Source of the DNA: Pisaster brevispinus
Taxonomy: Eukaryota > Echinodermata > Asteroidea > Forcipulatida > Asteriidae
Reading direction: 5' to 3'
DNA: 64,000 nt
Assembly (NCBI GenBank): GCA_023634235.1
Contig: JAMKCF010000020.1
Location: 10,788,001-10,852,000 of the forward strand
Shown here: piece after piece, positions 23,828 to 36,149 of the stretch
How the letters are laid out: each line of letters starts with the position of its first letter
How positions within the stretch are numbered: the first letter of the stretch is position 1
Notes under the pieces: generated by a model
What the model saw: the letters and a program-made list of their open reading frames with translations, nothing else
Database searches by the model: none
What the model was told of the DNA's origin: nothing
Program-made: the position numbers and the translations under genes

Positions 23828-26800
23828 CTAGACATTGAATTTTGTTTGCTACAAAAATACGGTGTTCATGATCGATGTCATTAGATGAAGATTTAAAGAT
23901 ATTTTATTCTATCACCTCGATTTGTGGTTCAGGAGTTAGATTTTGTTCCAATAAAAATCTTCAACTTCCGGTTTGAACCAAAACTAAGGTCAAACGAGGT
24001 CATACTGTGTAGCGCTAGGTAAGTCCTAGGAGCTCTCTGTAATGCCGTGTAGTTGATAAAAATTCAATGTGTGGTTCGGGAGTTATGATTGTTCCAAGTA
24101 TTGAATTTGATCATCCGGTTTAAACTGGAAGTCAAGGTCAAATTGGGTCGCATTCTGTGTGTCAATTCTTAATTTGATAAATACTTTGCCAATGATGTAA
24201 AGATTGCAAAAAAAAACCAAAGTGTGCTTTAGAAGTTAAGATATTTTGAAACATTAATTTTTAACTTCCGGTTTGAACCGGAAGTCAGTGTTAAATAAGG
24301 ACACACTGTATATCGTTTGTTAAGTCTTAGGAGCTCTTTCTGATGACGTTTACTTAATAAAAATACAATGAGTGGTTGAGGAGTTATTAATTTGTTAATT
24401 TTTAAATTCATCTTCCGGTTTGAACCGGAAGTCAAGGTCGATGGGCATAACATTTTGTGTATCGTTTCTTCACTTGTTATCTACCTTCCAAATGATGCAT
24501 AGATTGTAAAAATCCAATGTGTGGTTCAGAAGTTATGATTTTTTGAAACATGAAATTTCAACTTCCGGCTTGAACCTGAAGTTAATGTCAAATGGGTCAT
24601 ATTTTGTGTAGCGCGTGTTTAATTTACCAAGACCGTTCAGACGACGTTTGGATTATGAAAATCCAACGTGTGGTTAAGGAGTTATTAATTAGGAGTTATT
24701 AATTATTACACGGACTACCATTAATTGAATTGTTTTGTCACAGAGCTCTGTAAATAATGACCATTCATGTGATATAGCACCCTTATGTACATGTACATGT
24801 ACTGGCAAGGCTGCGTGGACTTTGAACCTTATAAACATTGGAGCGGAACGGCCAGCTACAGTGAATCGGCAAAATATGCAGTTAAAATGTGTTTGTGTTG
24901 GCCTACACTATCGTTGTCACACGATGAATGTCAACAGACACATGCGCTTTGACGCCGCGTTTTGACCAGATACAAAAATTAAAATGCTATAATCTCTGTG
25001 CAAAAGTTTCGGCACAATAACTCATCTATAACCTGATGCAAAGTTCATGTTAAAATATTACGTAGTTTTTGAGATATGAATTTTTGAAATTTTCAACTTC
25101 CGGTTTGAACCGGAAGTCAAGGTCAAATGGGGTCATGTTGTTTGTAGCGTTTGTTGACCAATCCGATGATGTGTAGATTGTAAAAATCCAACATGTGGTT
25201 CATGAGTTATGATTTTTTACAAATATTAAACTTTGATTTAATGTAATTCAATACCAGGTGACGTCATCATGACATAATCAAGTTTGTGTCGTCTTGTTAC
25301 TAAGATTTAAGTGTCCGATGAGTTTCATAGTTCAGGTAACTTTTAATCTTGAGTTATGCCGTAAAAAAGCCCAAAACATCATTTTTTTTAAGGAAAAAAT
25401 ATAAGGCAAACATCGACCCAGGGTCATTTTCCGAAGTAAAGGTCATATGATTTTGGCGTTAACTTTTCAATGTTGCTCTAGTCTTGATCTATCAGATGCC
25501 AAACTTTGAACATCATAGCTTTCAACTTCAATGAAATACAACAACTATAAAAGGGTCATTTAAAAAAATTGAAAACCTTGTAATTCGACACCCGATGATG
25601 TCATCATAACATCATCAAGTCTGTGCCGTCCTCATATCAAGGTTCAATTGTCTGATGAGTTTCAAAGTTAAAATCAATTTTAATTTTGAGTTATGACCAA
25701 AATTAAAAAAGACCACTAAGGCAGACTTTGACCTTCCGTTAAGACCGGAAGTAAAGGTCGTACTATTTTGGCGTTAACTTTAAATTAAATTAACATTAAA
25801 TTTCAACTTCCGGTTTGAACCGGAAGTTAAGGTCAAACGGGTCACAATTTGTGTAGCGCGTGTTTAATTTATCAGAACCGTTAAGACGACGTATGGATTG
25901 TAACAATCCAATGTGTGGTTAAGGAGTTATGAATTTTTCAAATATTACACGGACTACCATTATTTGGATGTGCAATATACAATGAAATAGCGAGCGACGG
26001 CAATTGTATTCCTATAAATTATGTGACTTTACAGTTTCAATACAGAGACATGTTAACTTAAACCACACGCGCAATGTACATGTGGCTGTATGGACGTGTA
26101 GCGAGACTACACGTGCATTGTACACGTGCATCGTACACGTGCATCGTACACGTGCGTGGCTGGTACAGGTTTGACATACATTGTATTTACGTGTAGGCCT
26201 ACACTACCGTGTGTTGTCGTACAAGGTCGTTCAACAGACACATGGGCTTTGACGTCAAGTTTGAACCAAATGCAAAGGTTAAAATGTTATTATTTCTGTG
26301 CAAAAGTTTCGGCAGGATAACTCATCTATAATCTGATGCAAAATTTACGCTAAAATATTACGTAGTTTTTGAGATATGAAGTTTTCAAACTTTCAATTTC
26401 CGGTTTGAACCAGAAGTCAAAGTCAAACGGGGTCATGTTGTGTGTAGCATTTGTAGACCTTTTAACGACAAATCCGATAATGTGTAGATTGTAAAAATCC
26501 AACATGTGGTTCATGATTTTTTACAAATATTAAACTTTGATTTAAAGTCAAACGGGGTCATGTTGTGTGTAGCATTTGTAGACCTTTTAACGACAAATCC
26601 GATAATGTGTAGATTGTAAAAATCCAACATGTGGTTCATGATTTTTTACAAATATTAAACTTTGATTTAATGTAATTCAATACCCGATGACGTCATCATG
26701 ACATCATCATGTTTGTGGCGTCTTGATGATAATGTTCAATTGCCTTATGAGTTTCAATGTTCAAATCAATTTCAATTTTGAGTTATGACAAAAATTTAAT

Positions 26801-27153
26801 TTTTTTAACGAAAAAACACAAAGGCAGACTTTGACCTTCCGTTAAGACCAGAAGTGAAGGTCATACGATTTTTGCGTTTAATTTTCAAATGTTGCCCCAA
26901 GCTTGATCTATTAGATGCCCAATTATGAGTTTCATAGCTTTCAAATTCACGAAGATACAGCAATTAGCAAATGGTCAATTTTCAACATTAAAAACCTTGT
27001 AATTCGACACTAGATGACGTCATGACAACTGTGCTGTCTTTATATCAAGGTTCAATTGTCTGATGAGTTTCAATGTTCAATTCAGTTTCAATCTTGAGTT
27101 ATGTTGTAGATAAGAGTTAAGTAGAAGAAGATGGAGAAGGAAATGAAGGAAAA
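23828..27153 (-). mobile_element. Helitron-like array, unit 1
   Basis: On the minus strand the unit ends with a TTTTTGT..ACAAAAA-type stem, then TTCAATGTCTAG before T (CTAG at 23828-23831). The other end, near 27120-27145, reads on the minus strand with CTTCTCCATCTTCTTC. Inside are repeated submodules: ACTTCCGG/CCGGAAGT pairs near 24262, 24412, 25097 and 25803, AGGTCA direct repeats, TGACGTCATCATGACATC blocks, and a block with TGTACATGTACTGG and ACTTTGAACCTTATAAAC. No Rep or helicase frame. The start (23870-24480) is nearly the same as 28800-29400. Confidence 0.6.
26422..26671. repeat. Recent 125-bp tandem duplication
   Basis: GTCAAACGGGGTCATGTTG begins at 26422 and again at 26547. The two 125-bp copies look identical by eye, implying a recent local event inside unit 1. 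Confidence 0.85.
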
Positions 27154-28681
27154 CTAGAGATTCAGTTTTTGTTTACTACAAAAACAAGGTGTTCGTGATC
27201 GATGTCATCAAATTATGATTGAACCAAAAGTTAGGTCAAATGAGGTCATACTGTGTAGCGCTGGGTAAGTCCTAGGAGCCCTTTGTGATGCCGTGTAGTT
27301 AATAAAAAACCAATGTGTTATTCGGGAATTATGATTGTTTCAAGTATTGAATTTGATCATCCAGTTTGAACCGGAACTCAAGGTCATATGGCATAACATT
27401 TTGTGTATCGTTTCTTTACTTGTTACCTACCTCCCAAATGATGCATAGATTGCAAAAAACCAATGTGTGGTTCAGAAGTTATGATTTTTTGAAACATGAA
27501 ACATCAACTTCCGGTTTGAACCGGAAGTTAAGGTCAAACGGGTCATATTTTGTGTAGCGCGTGTTTAATTTATCAAGACCGTTCAGACGACGTCTGGATT
27601 GTGAAAATCCAACGTGTGGTTAAGGAGTTATGAATTGTTCAATTATTATACGGACGGACTGTCACAGAGCTCTGTAAATAATGACCATTCATGTGATATA
27701 GCGCCCTCGTGTGACATGTACATGTACTGTCAAGGCTGCGTGGACTTTGAACCTTATAAACAATGGAGCGGAACGGCCAGCTACGGTGAATCGGCAAAAT
27801 ACGCAGTTTAAATGCGGTGGGTACAGTGTCGGCGTATAATTGCGTTGGCCTACACTATCGTGCGTTGTCACACGATGAAAGTCAACAGACACATGCGCTT
27901 TGACGCCCAATTTTGACCAGATGCAAAGATTAAAATGCTATAATCTCTGTGCAAAAGTTTCGGCAGAATAACTCATCTATAACTTGATGCAAAATTCATG
28001 TTAAAATATTACGTCGTTTATGAGATATGAATTTTTGAAATTTTCAACTTCCGGTTTGAACCGGAAGTCAAGGTCAAATGGGGTCATGTTGTGTGTAGCA
28101 TTTGTTGACCTTTTAACGACCAATCCGATGATGTATAGATTGTAAAAATCCAACATGTGGTTCATGAGTTATGATTTTTACAAATATTAAACTTTGATTA
28201 AATGTAATTCAATACCCGATGACGTCATCATGACATCATCAAGTTTGTGGCGTCTTGATGATATTGTTCAATTCTCTTATGAGTTTCAATGTTCAAATCA
28301 ATTTCAATTTTTAGTTATAACAAAAATTTGAATTTTTTAACGAAAAAACACAAAGGCAGACTTTCACCTTCCGTAAAGACCGGAAGTGAAGGTCATACGA
28401 TTTTTGCGTTAACTTTTCAAATGTTGCCCCAATCTTGATGTACCAGATGCCCAATTATGAGTTTCATAGCTTTCAAATTCACGAAGATACAACAACTTGA
28501 AAATGGTCATTTTCAATTTTAAAAACGTTGTAATTCGACACCCGATGACGTCATAATGACGTCATGACAAGTGTGTTGTCTTTATATTAAGGTCCAATTG
28601 TCTGAAGAGTTTCAAGGTTCAATTCAGTTTCAGTCTTGAGTTATGCTGTAGATAAGAGTTCCCTAGAAGAAGATGGAGAAG

Positions 28682-28711
<30 letters not shown>
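28682..28711 (+). repeat. A30 homopolymer
   Basis: Thirty consecutive A residues at the junction between array units 2 and 3, next to the unit-terminal hairpin. Confidence 0.95.
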
Positions 28712-28712
<1 letters not shown>

Positions 28713-28726
28713 AGAACAAAAACAAG

Positions 28727-28757
28727 AGGTGTTCGTGCACATATTGCACGAACACCT
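28727..28757. repeat. Unit-border hairpin, 13-bp perfect arms
   Basis: AGGTGTTCGTGCA pairs with TGCACGAACACCT across a 5-nt loop. It is found at several unit borders and shares GGTGTTCG with the subterminal part of each unit. Confidence 0.9.
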
Positions 28758-28768
28758 AAAAAACCAAA

Positions 28769-30726
28769 CTAGAAATTGAATTTTTGTTTGCTACAAAAAT
28801 ACGGTGTTTGTGATCGATGTCATTTGATGAAGATTTAAAGATATTTTATTCTATCACCTCGATTTGTGGTTCAGGAGTTAGATTTTGTTCCAATAAAAAT
28901 CTTCAACTTCCGGTTTGAACCAAAACTTAGTTCAAACGAGGTCATACTGTGTAGAGCTAGGTAAGTCCTAGGAGCTCTCTGTAATGCCGTGTAGTTGATA
29001 AAAATCTAATGTGTGGTTCGGGAGTTATGATTGTTTCAAGTATTGGATTTGATCATCCGGTTTAAACCGGAAGTCAAGGTCAAATTGAGTCGCATTATGT
29101 GTGTCAATTCTTAAGTTGATAAATACTTTGCCAATGGTGTAAAGATTGCAAAAAACCCAAAGTGTGCCTTAGAAGTTAAGATTTTTTGAAACATTAATTT
29201 TTAACTTCCGGTTTGAACCGGAAGTCAGTGTTAAATAAGGACACACTGTATATCGTTTGTTAAGTCTTAGGAGCTCTTTCTGATGACGTTTACTTAATAA
29301 AAATACAATGAGTGGTTGAGGAGTTATTAATTTGTTAATTATTAAATTCATCTTCCGGTTCGAACCGGAAATCAAGGTCGAAGGGCATAACATTTTGTGT
29401 ATCGTTTCTTCAAATGTTATCTACCATCCAAATGATGCATACATTGTAAAAATCCAATGTGTGGTTCAGAAGTTATGATTTTTTAAAACATTAAATTTCA
29501 ACTTCCTATTTGAACCGGAAGTTAAGGTCAAACAGGTCAGAATTTGTGTACTGCGTGTTTAATTTATCAATACCGTTCAGACGACGTATGGATTGTAACA
29601 ATCCATTGTGTGGTTAAGGAGTTATGAATTTTTCAAATATTACACGGACTACCATTATTTGGATGTGCAATATACAATGAAATAGCGAGCGACGCCAAAT
29701 GTATTCCTGTAGGTGGCTTTACAGTTTCAATCAAAGATCGATCTTTGGTTTCAATACAGACACGTTAACTTAAACCACGCGCGCAATGTACATGTGGCTG
29801 TATGGACATGTAGCGAGACCTTGACTACACGTGCATCGTACACGTGCGTGGCTTGTACAGGTTTAACATACATTGTATTTACGTGTAGGCCTACACTACC
29901 GTGCGTTGTCGTACAAGGTCGTTCAACAGACACAAGCGCATTGACGTCAAGTGTGAACCAAATGCAAAGGTTAAAATGCTATAATCTCTGTGCAAAAGTT
30001 TCGGCAGGATAACTCATCTATAGTCTAATGCAAAATTCAGGTTAAAATGTTACGTAGTTTTTGAGATATGAATTTTTCAAACTTTCAACTTCTGGTTTGA
30101 ACCGGAAGTCAAGGTCAAATGGGGTCATGTTGTGTGTAGCATTTGTTGACCTTTTAACAACCAATCCGATGATGTGTAGATTGTAAAAATCCAACATGTG
30201 GTTCATGAGTTATGATTTTTTACAAATATTAAACATTGATTTAATGTAATTCAATACCCGATGACGTCATCATGACATCATCATGTTTGTGGCGTCTTTG
30301 TGATATTGGTCAATTCTCTTATGAGTTTCAATGTTCAAATCAATTTCAATTTTGAGTTGTGACAAAAGTTTGATTTTTTTAACGAAAAAACACATAGGCA
30401 GACTTTGACCTTCCGTTAAGACCGGAAGTGTAGGTCAAACGATTTTGGCGTTAACTTTTCAAATGTTGCCCCAATCTTGATGTACCAGATGCCCAATTAT
30501 GAGTTTCATAGCTTTGAAATTGACGAAGATACAGCAACTTGAAAATGGTCATTTTCGATTTCAAAAACCTTGTAATTCGACACCTGATGACGTCATCATG
30601 ACGTCATGACAACTGTGCCGTCCTCATATTAGGGTTCAATTGTCGTATGAGTTTCAAGGTTCAATTCGGTTTCAATCTTGAGTTATGCTGTAGAGAAGAG
30701 TTCGGGAGAAGAAGATGGAGAAGAAA
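28769..30726 (-). mobile_element. Helitron-like array, unit 3
   Basis: 3' end CTAG at 28769-28772 on the minus strand; the right border reads TTTCTTCTCCATCTTCTTC on the minus strand directly before the CTAG of unit 4, so units 3 and 4 are joined head to tail with only two bases (AA on +) between GA and CTAG. Contains ACTTCCGG/CCGGAAGT pairs near 29203 and 29352 and the block with ACACGTGC words (29640-30010). Confidence 0.65.
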
Positions 30727-31199
30727 CTAGAAATTCAGTTTTTGTGACATCACAAAAACAGGGTGTTCGGTAGACATGTCGAAATAAGCATAGCTGGTGA
30801 AAAGTAAAAAGAAAATTTGGCAAACATATTTTTGTATGAAATATAGTTATACGAGTTATGTGTGATTTTAAATATTTGCATTTTTGAAACAGAAAACTTG
30901 ATCAAGCCTAAATTGAAAACTGATGACGTCATGATGACGTTATTGCATATTTCTTATCCATACATTGAGATTTAAAAGTTTGTGGTAAGTGTTTAACTTT
31001 TTTGAACTTGCAACAGGTTTTTAGCAAAACGGACTATTTTTAAACAACTTGTCACGAGAGGGTGTTGTTGAAGATAATTACGTCAATACTCTATTAATTG
31101 GAAGGCCAAGCGTCAAACTTTATTTCATACAGACAGAGAATGTCAAAATCCCAGATCATATTTATTGCAGACCTTAAAACGAGGCCCGGGAATATTTAT

Positions 31200-32280
31200 T
31201 TTCCTTTGAACTTCCGGTATTAACCGGAAGTAAAGGTGTTATGGGGTCACCCTTTGTATGTGATTTGTATAACTCGGCCGGAGCTTTTTTATGGTGCAAA
31301 TACCTTGCATGTAGCATTTATGGTTCTACGATTATGATTTTTTTAAATATAAAACGTTTATTTATGTTATGACGTCATCGATGACGTCATCGGACCGAAA
31401 CAATTTGGGTGTGATATACATACTACGATCTATATACATAGTAAGTTTAAAGACAAAACCCTTCTTGGTTTATGAGAAATGAACGTTTGAAATCTGAATT
31501 TTGAACTTCCGGTTTCAACCGGAAGTAAAGATGTTATGGGGTCACCCTTTGATTGTGATTTGTATAACTCGGCCGGAGCTTTTTTATGGTGCAAGTACCT
31601 TACATGTAGCATTTATGGTTCTCCGATTATGATTTTTTAAATATTAAACGTTTTTTTATTGTTATGACGTCATCGATGACGTCATCGGACCGAAACATTT
31701 TGGGTGTGATATACATACTACGATCTATATACATAGTAAGTTTCAAGACAAAACCCTTCTTGGTTTTTGAGATATGAACGTTTGAAATCTGAATTTTGAA
31801 CTTCCGGTTTCTACCGGAAGCAAAGGTCATATGGTGTCACATTGTGTATGTGACTTGCATAATTTGGCAAGAGCGTCTTTATTGTGCAAGTATCTTACAT
31901 GTAGCATTTGTGATTCTCAAATTAGGATCTTTTTAAATATTAAACGTTGATTTATTGTTATGACGTCATCGATGACATCATCAAACCAAAATTCACATAT
32001 TTATATTTAAACACAAAGATCTAAATACTTAGTAAGTTTTAAGTCTCAAACATTTTTAGTTCATGAGATATGACGAGTTTTCTTTTTGTAAGAAAATTTA
32101 ACTTCCGGTTTTGACCGGAAGTAAAGGTCACATGGGGTCACACCTAATGAAAGATTTGTAGAACTGTTCAAGGGACTTCAGATGATATAATGATTAAAGG
32201 TGTAGCATCTTTTGTTTATAAGATATAACGTTTCCTAAAAAAAAACCTTCAACGTCCGGTTTCGACCGGAAGTAAAGGTC
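31200..32280. repeat. Internal ~300-bp tandem repeat with palindrome pairs
   Basis: ACTTCCGG/CCGGAAGT pairs start near 31204, 31505, 31800, 32101 and 32252, the first three ~300 bp apart. Each full unit also has ATGACGTCATCG/ATGACGTCAT, a perfect 22-bp palindrome at 31369-31390, 31664-31685 and 32420-32441. This resembles the internal tandem cores known in non-autonomous Helitron/Helentron elements. Confidence 0.8.
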
Positions 32281-32594
32281 ACATGGGGTCACATTCTGTG
32301 TAAGAGTTGTAAAAGGAATGTTGAACTTTCATATCAAGCAAAGTTCTTGTATTTATCATTTATGGTTCTCTAGATATGACGATTTACAATATTTCTCGTT
32401 ATTTTTCATTTTTGATGTTATGACGTCATCGATGACGTCATCATCCCAAAAATGTTCCTGTTTCGTCCATACACTAAGGTCTAAGTACATGACAAGTTTC
32501 AAGTCTCTACGAGTTATACTTTTTCCGAAATCCTGCCGAGAAAGTACGGTGGGAAGAAGAAGACACGGAAAAAAAAACACAGTACAATAACAAT

Positions 32595-32621
32595 AGGTTT
32601 TCGGCTGTTAGCCGAACACCT
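32595..32621. repeat. Border hairpin, GGCTGTTAGCC type
   Basis: AGGTTTTCGGCT pairs with AGCCGAACACCT (one mismatch) around GTT. Identical copy at 35479-35505 and related copy at 43120-43140. Confidence 0.85.
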
Positions 32622-32646
32622 AAAAAAAAAACAGAACAAAAACAAG

Positions 32647-32677
32647 AGGTGTTCGTGCATGTATTGCACGAACACCT
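32647..32677. repeat. Border hairpin, TGCACGAACACCT type
   Basis: Perfect 13-bp arms around a TGTAT loop, two bases before CTAG at 32680. Confidence 0.9.
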
Positions 32678-32679
32678 AA

Positions 32680-34536
32680 CTAGACATTGAATTTTTGTTT
32701 GCTACAAAAATAAGGTGTTCGTGATCGATGTCATCAGATTAAGATTTAATGATATTTTATTCTATCACCTCGATTTGTGGTTCAGGAGTAAGATTTGTTC
32801 CAATATAAATCTTCAACTTCCGGTTTGAACCAAAACTTACGTCATTTTATCAACCTGATTTGAGCCCTTTGTAATGACGTGTAGTTAATAAAAATCCAAT
32901 GTGTGGTTCAGGAGTTATGATTATTTCAAATATTGAGTTTAATCATCCGGTTTGAACCGGAAGTCAAGGTCAAATTGGGTCGCATTCTGTGTGTCAATTC
33001 TTAAGTTGATAAATACTTTGCCAATGATGTAAAGATTGCAAAAAAAAACAAAGTGTGCTTGAGAAGTTATGATTTTTGGAAACATTAATTTTCAACTTCC
33101 GGTTTGAACCGGAAGTCAGTGTTAAATAAGGACACACTGTATATCGTTTGTTAAGTCTTAGGAGCTCTTTCTGATGACGTTTCTTCACTTGTTATCTACC
33201 TTCCAAATGATGCATAGATTGTAAAAATCCAATGTGTGGTTCAGAAGTTATGATTTTTTGAAACATGAAATTTCAACTTCCGGCTTGAACCGGAAGTTAA
33301 GGTCAAACGGGTCATATTTTGTGTAGCGCGTGTTTAATTTACCAAGACCGTTCAGACGACGTTTGGATTATGAAAATCCAACGTGTGGTTAAGGAGTTAT
33401 TAATTAGGAGTTATTAATTATTACACAGACTATCATTAATTGAATTCTTTTGTCACAGAGCTCTGTAAATAATGACGGTTCATGTGATATAGCGCCCTCA
33501 TGTGACATGTACATGTACTGGAAAGGCTGCGTGGACTTTGAACCTTATAAACAATGGAGCGGAACAGCATGTACAATGATAGCGAGCGACGCTACATGTA
33601 TTCGCACATGTAGTACTGTACATGTCAACTTAACTACACGTGCGTTGTACACGTGCGTGGCTGTGTACAGTGTCAGCGTATGTTTGTGTTGGCCTACACT
33701 ATCGTGCGTTGTCATACAATGGAAAGTCAACAGACACGGGCGCTTTGACGCCCGGTTTTGACCAGATGCAAATATTAAAATGCTATATTTGTGCAAAAGT
33801 TTCGGCAGGATAACTCATCTATAGCCTCATGCAAAATTCATGTTAAAATATTACGTAGTTTTTGGGATATGAATTTTTGAAATTTTCAACTTCCGTTTGA
33901 ACCGGAAGTCAAGGTCAAATGGGGTCATGTTGTGTGCAGCGTTTGTTGAACTTTTAACGACCAATCCGATGATGTGTAGATTGTGAAAATCCAACATGTG
34001 GTTCATGAATTATGATTTTTTACAAATATTAAACTTTGATTCAATGTAATTCAAGACCCGATGACGTCATCATGACATCATCATGTTTGTAGCGTCTTGA
34101 TACTAAGGTTCAATTGTCTGATGAGTTTCAACCGTCAATTCGATTTCAATCTTGAGTTATGCTGTAGAAAAACCCAAGACATGACTTTTTGAAGAAAAAA
34201 AATCAAAGGCAAACTTCTACCTAGGGTAAAGACCCGGAAGTAAAGGTCATACGATTTTGGCGTTAACTTTTCAAATGTTGCCCCTGTCTTCATCTATCCG
34301 ATGCCCAATTATGAGCATCATATCTTTCAAATTCACGAAGATACAGCGAATAGCAAATGGTCAGTTTTCAACTTTGAAAACCTTGTAATTCAACACCTGA
34401 TGACGTCATAATGACGTCATCAATTCTGTGCCGTCTTCGTATTAAGGTTCAATTGTCTGATAAGTTTCAAGGTTCAATTCAGTTTCAATCTTGAGTTATC
34501 CTGTAGAGAAGAGTTCTCCGGAAGAAGAAGAAAAAA
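32680..34536 (-). mobile_element. Helitron-like array, unit 5
   Basis: CTAG at 32680-32683. The right end (34505-34536) reads CTTCTTCTTCCGGAGAACTC on the minus strand. Contains the promoter-like block at 33440-33780 and ACTTCCGG-type pairs near 32945, 33093 and 33283. The first 300 bases are nearly identical to those of unit 7. Confidence 0.6.
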
Positions 34537-35478
34537 CTAGCATTGAGTTTTTGTTTGCTACAAAAACAAGGTGTTCGTGATCGATGTCATCAAATTATGA
34601 TTGAACAATATTTCATTTTATCAACCTGATTTGTGCCCTTTGTAATGCCGTGTAGTTAATAAAAATCCAATGTGTGATTCAGGAGTTATGATTATTTCAA
34701 ATATTGAATTTGATCATCCGGTTTGAACCGGAAGTCAAAGTCAAATTGGGTCGCATTCTGTGTGTCATCTCTTAAGTTGATAAATACTTTCCCTATGATG
34801 TAAAGATTGTTTTAAAAAAATGTGTGCTTTGGAAGTTATGTTTTTTTGAAACATTAATGTTTAGCTTCCGGTTTGAACCGGAGGTCAGGGTTAAATGAGG
34901 TTACACTGTGTATCGTTTGTTAAGTCTTAGGAGCTTTTTCTGAGGACGCATACTTGATAAAAATATTACACGAACTATCATTAATTGGGTGTGCAATATA
35001 CAATGAAATATCAAGCGACGCCAACTGTATTCCTACTTGCAGTGTATGTGACTTAAAATAACGGAACTGTTGATGTAATATAAAACAATCTTATCTTGCT
35101 CACTTTAGGTTTTGTTGTATCGAGCGTTAAGGACCCATACATTAGGACTTTGACCCTTCAACCATCCAACTACCCAAGTAATTCCTGACCATGATTTTAA
35201 AAATTCTTCTGGAATAAAAGTATATAAACTTCTGAATAAACAAGTAGTAAACATTTTTTAACTTGAAATTTGCAACTGACCTTCAAAATTTAACCTTGTG
35301 TTCCACAATTTATCGATGACGTCATCATCCCAAAAATGTTCCTGTTTCGTCCATACACTAAGGTCTAAGTACATGACAAGTTTCAAGTCTCTACGAGTTA
35401 TACTTTTTCCGAAATCCTGCCGAGAAAGTACGGTGGGAAGAAGAAGACACGGAAAAAAAAACACAGTACAATAACAAT

Positions 35479-35505
35479 AGGTTTTCGGCTGTTAGCCGAA
35501 CACCT
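35479..35505. repeat. Border hairpin, GGCTGTTAGCC type, second copy
   Basis: Same 27 bases as 32595-32621, at the right border of unit 6. Confidence 0.85.
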
Positions 35506-35529
35506 AAAAAAACCCAGAACAAAAACAAG

Positions 35530-35560
35530 AGGTGTTCGTGCATGTATTGCACGAACACCT
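35530..35560. repeat. Border hairpin, TGCACGAACACCT type, second copy
   Basis: Same 31 bases as 32647-32677, two bases before CTAG at 35563. Confidence 0.9.
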
Positions 35561-36149
35561 AACTAGACATTGAATTTTTGTTTGCTACAAAAATAAGGTG
35601 TTCGTGATCGATGTCATCAGATTAAGATTTAATGATATTTTATTCTATCACCTCGATTTGTGGTTCAGGAGTAAGATTTGTTCCAATATAAATCTTCAAC
35701 TTCCGGTTTGAACCAAAACTTACGTCATTTTATCAACCTGATTTGAGCCCTTTGTAATGACGTGTAGTTAATAAAAATCCAATGTGTGGTTCAGGAGTTA
35801 TGATTATTTCAAATATTGAGTTTAATCATCCGGTTTGAACCGGAAGTCAAGGTCAAATTGGGTCGCATTCTGTGTGTCATCTCTTAAGTTGATAAATACT
35901 TTCCCTATGATGTAAAGATTGTTTTTAAAAAATGTGTGCTTTGGAAGTTATGTTTTTTTGAAACATTAATGTTTAGCTTCCGGTTTGAACCGGAGGTCAG
36001 GGTTAAATGAGGTTATACTGTGTATCGTTTGTTAAGTCTTAGGAGCTTTTTCTGAGGACGCATACTTGATAAAAATATTACACGAACTATCATTAATTGG
36101 GTGTGCAATATACAATGAAATAGCAAGCGACGCCAACTGTATTCCTACT

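Larger units (their letters stand above)
27154..28768 (-). mobile_element. Helitron-like array, unit 2
   Basis: CTAG at 27154-27157 follows, on the minus strand, the stem TTTTTGTAGTAAACAAAAAC. The opposite end, near 28660-28680, reads TCTTCTCCATCTTCTTC on the minus strand, followed by a 30-A run and a 13-bp hairpin. It includes the promoter-like block 27660-27960 and a full ACTTCCGG, AGGTCA, TGACGTCA series. Confidence 0.6.
30727..32679 (-). mobile_element. Helitron-like array, unit 4 (different subfamily core)
   Basis: CTAG at 30727-30730. The terminal stem is present but the subterminal sequence (GGTGTTCGGTAGACATG) and the core differ from units 1-3. The core is a tandem repeat with ~300 bp period (31200-32280). 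The right border carries the two hairpins 32595-32621 and 32647-32677. A nearly identical right border lies at 35309-35562. Confidence 0.6.
34537..35562 (-). mobile_element. Helitron-like array, unit 6 (short)
   Basis: CTAG at 34537-34540. About 34600-35300 is nearly identical to 35730-36420 in unit 7 (offset about 1108). This includes unique-looking sequence 35040-35300 that forms the left part of the captured region in unit 7. At about 35310 it switches abruptly to the right border of unit 4. It is therefore a recombinant of two units. Confidence 0.6.
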
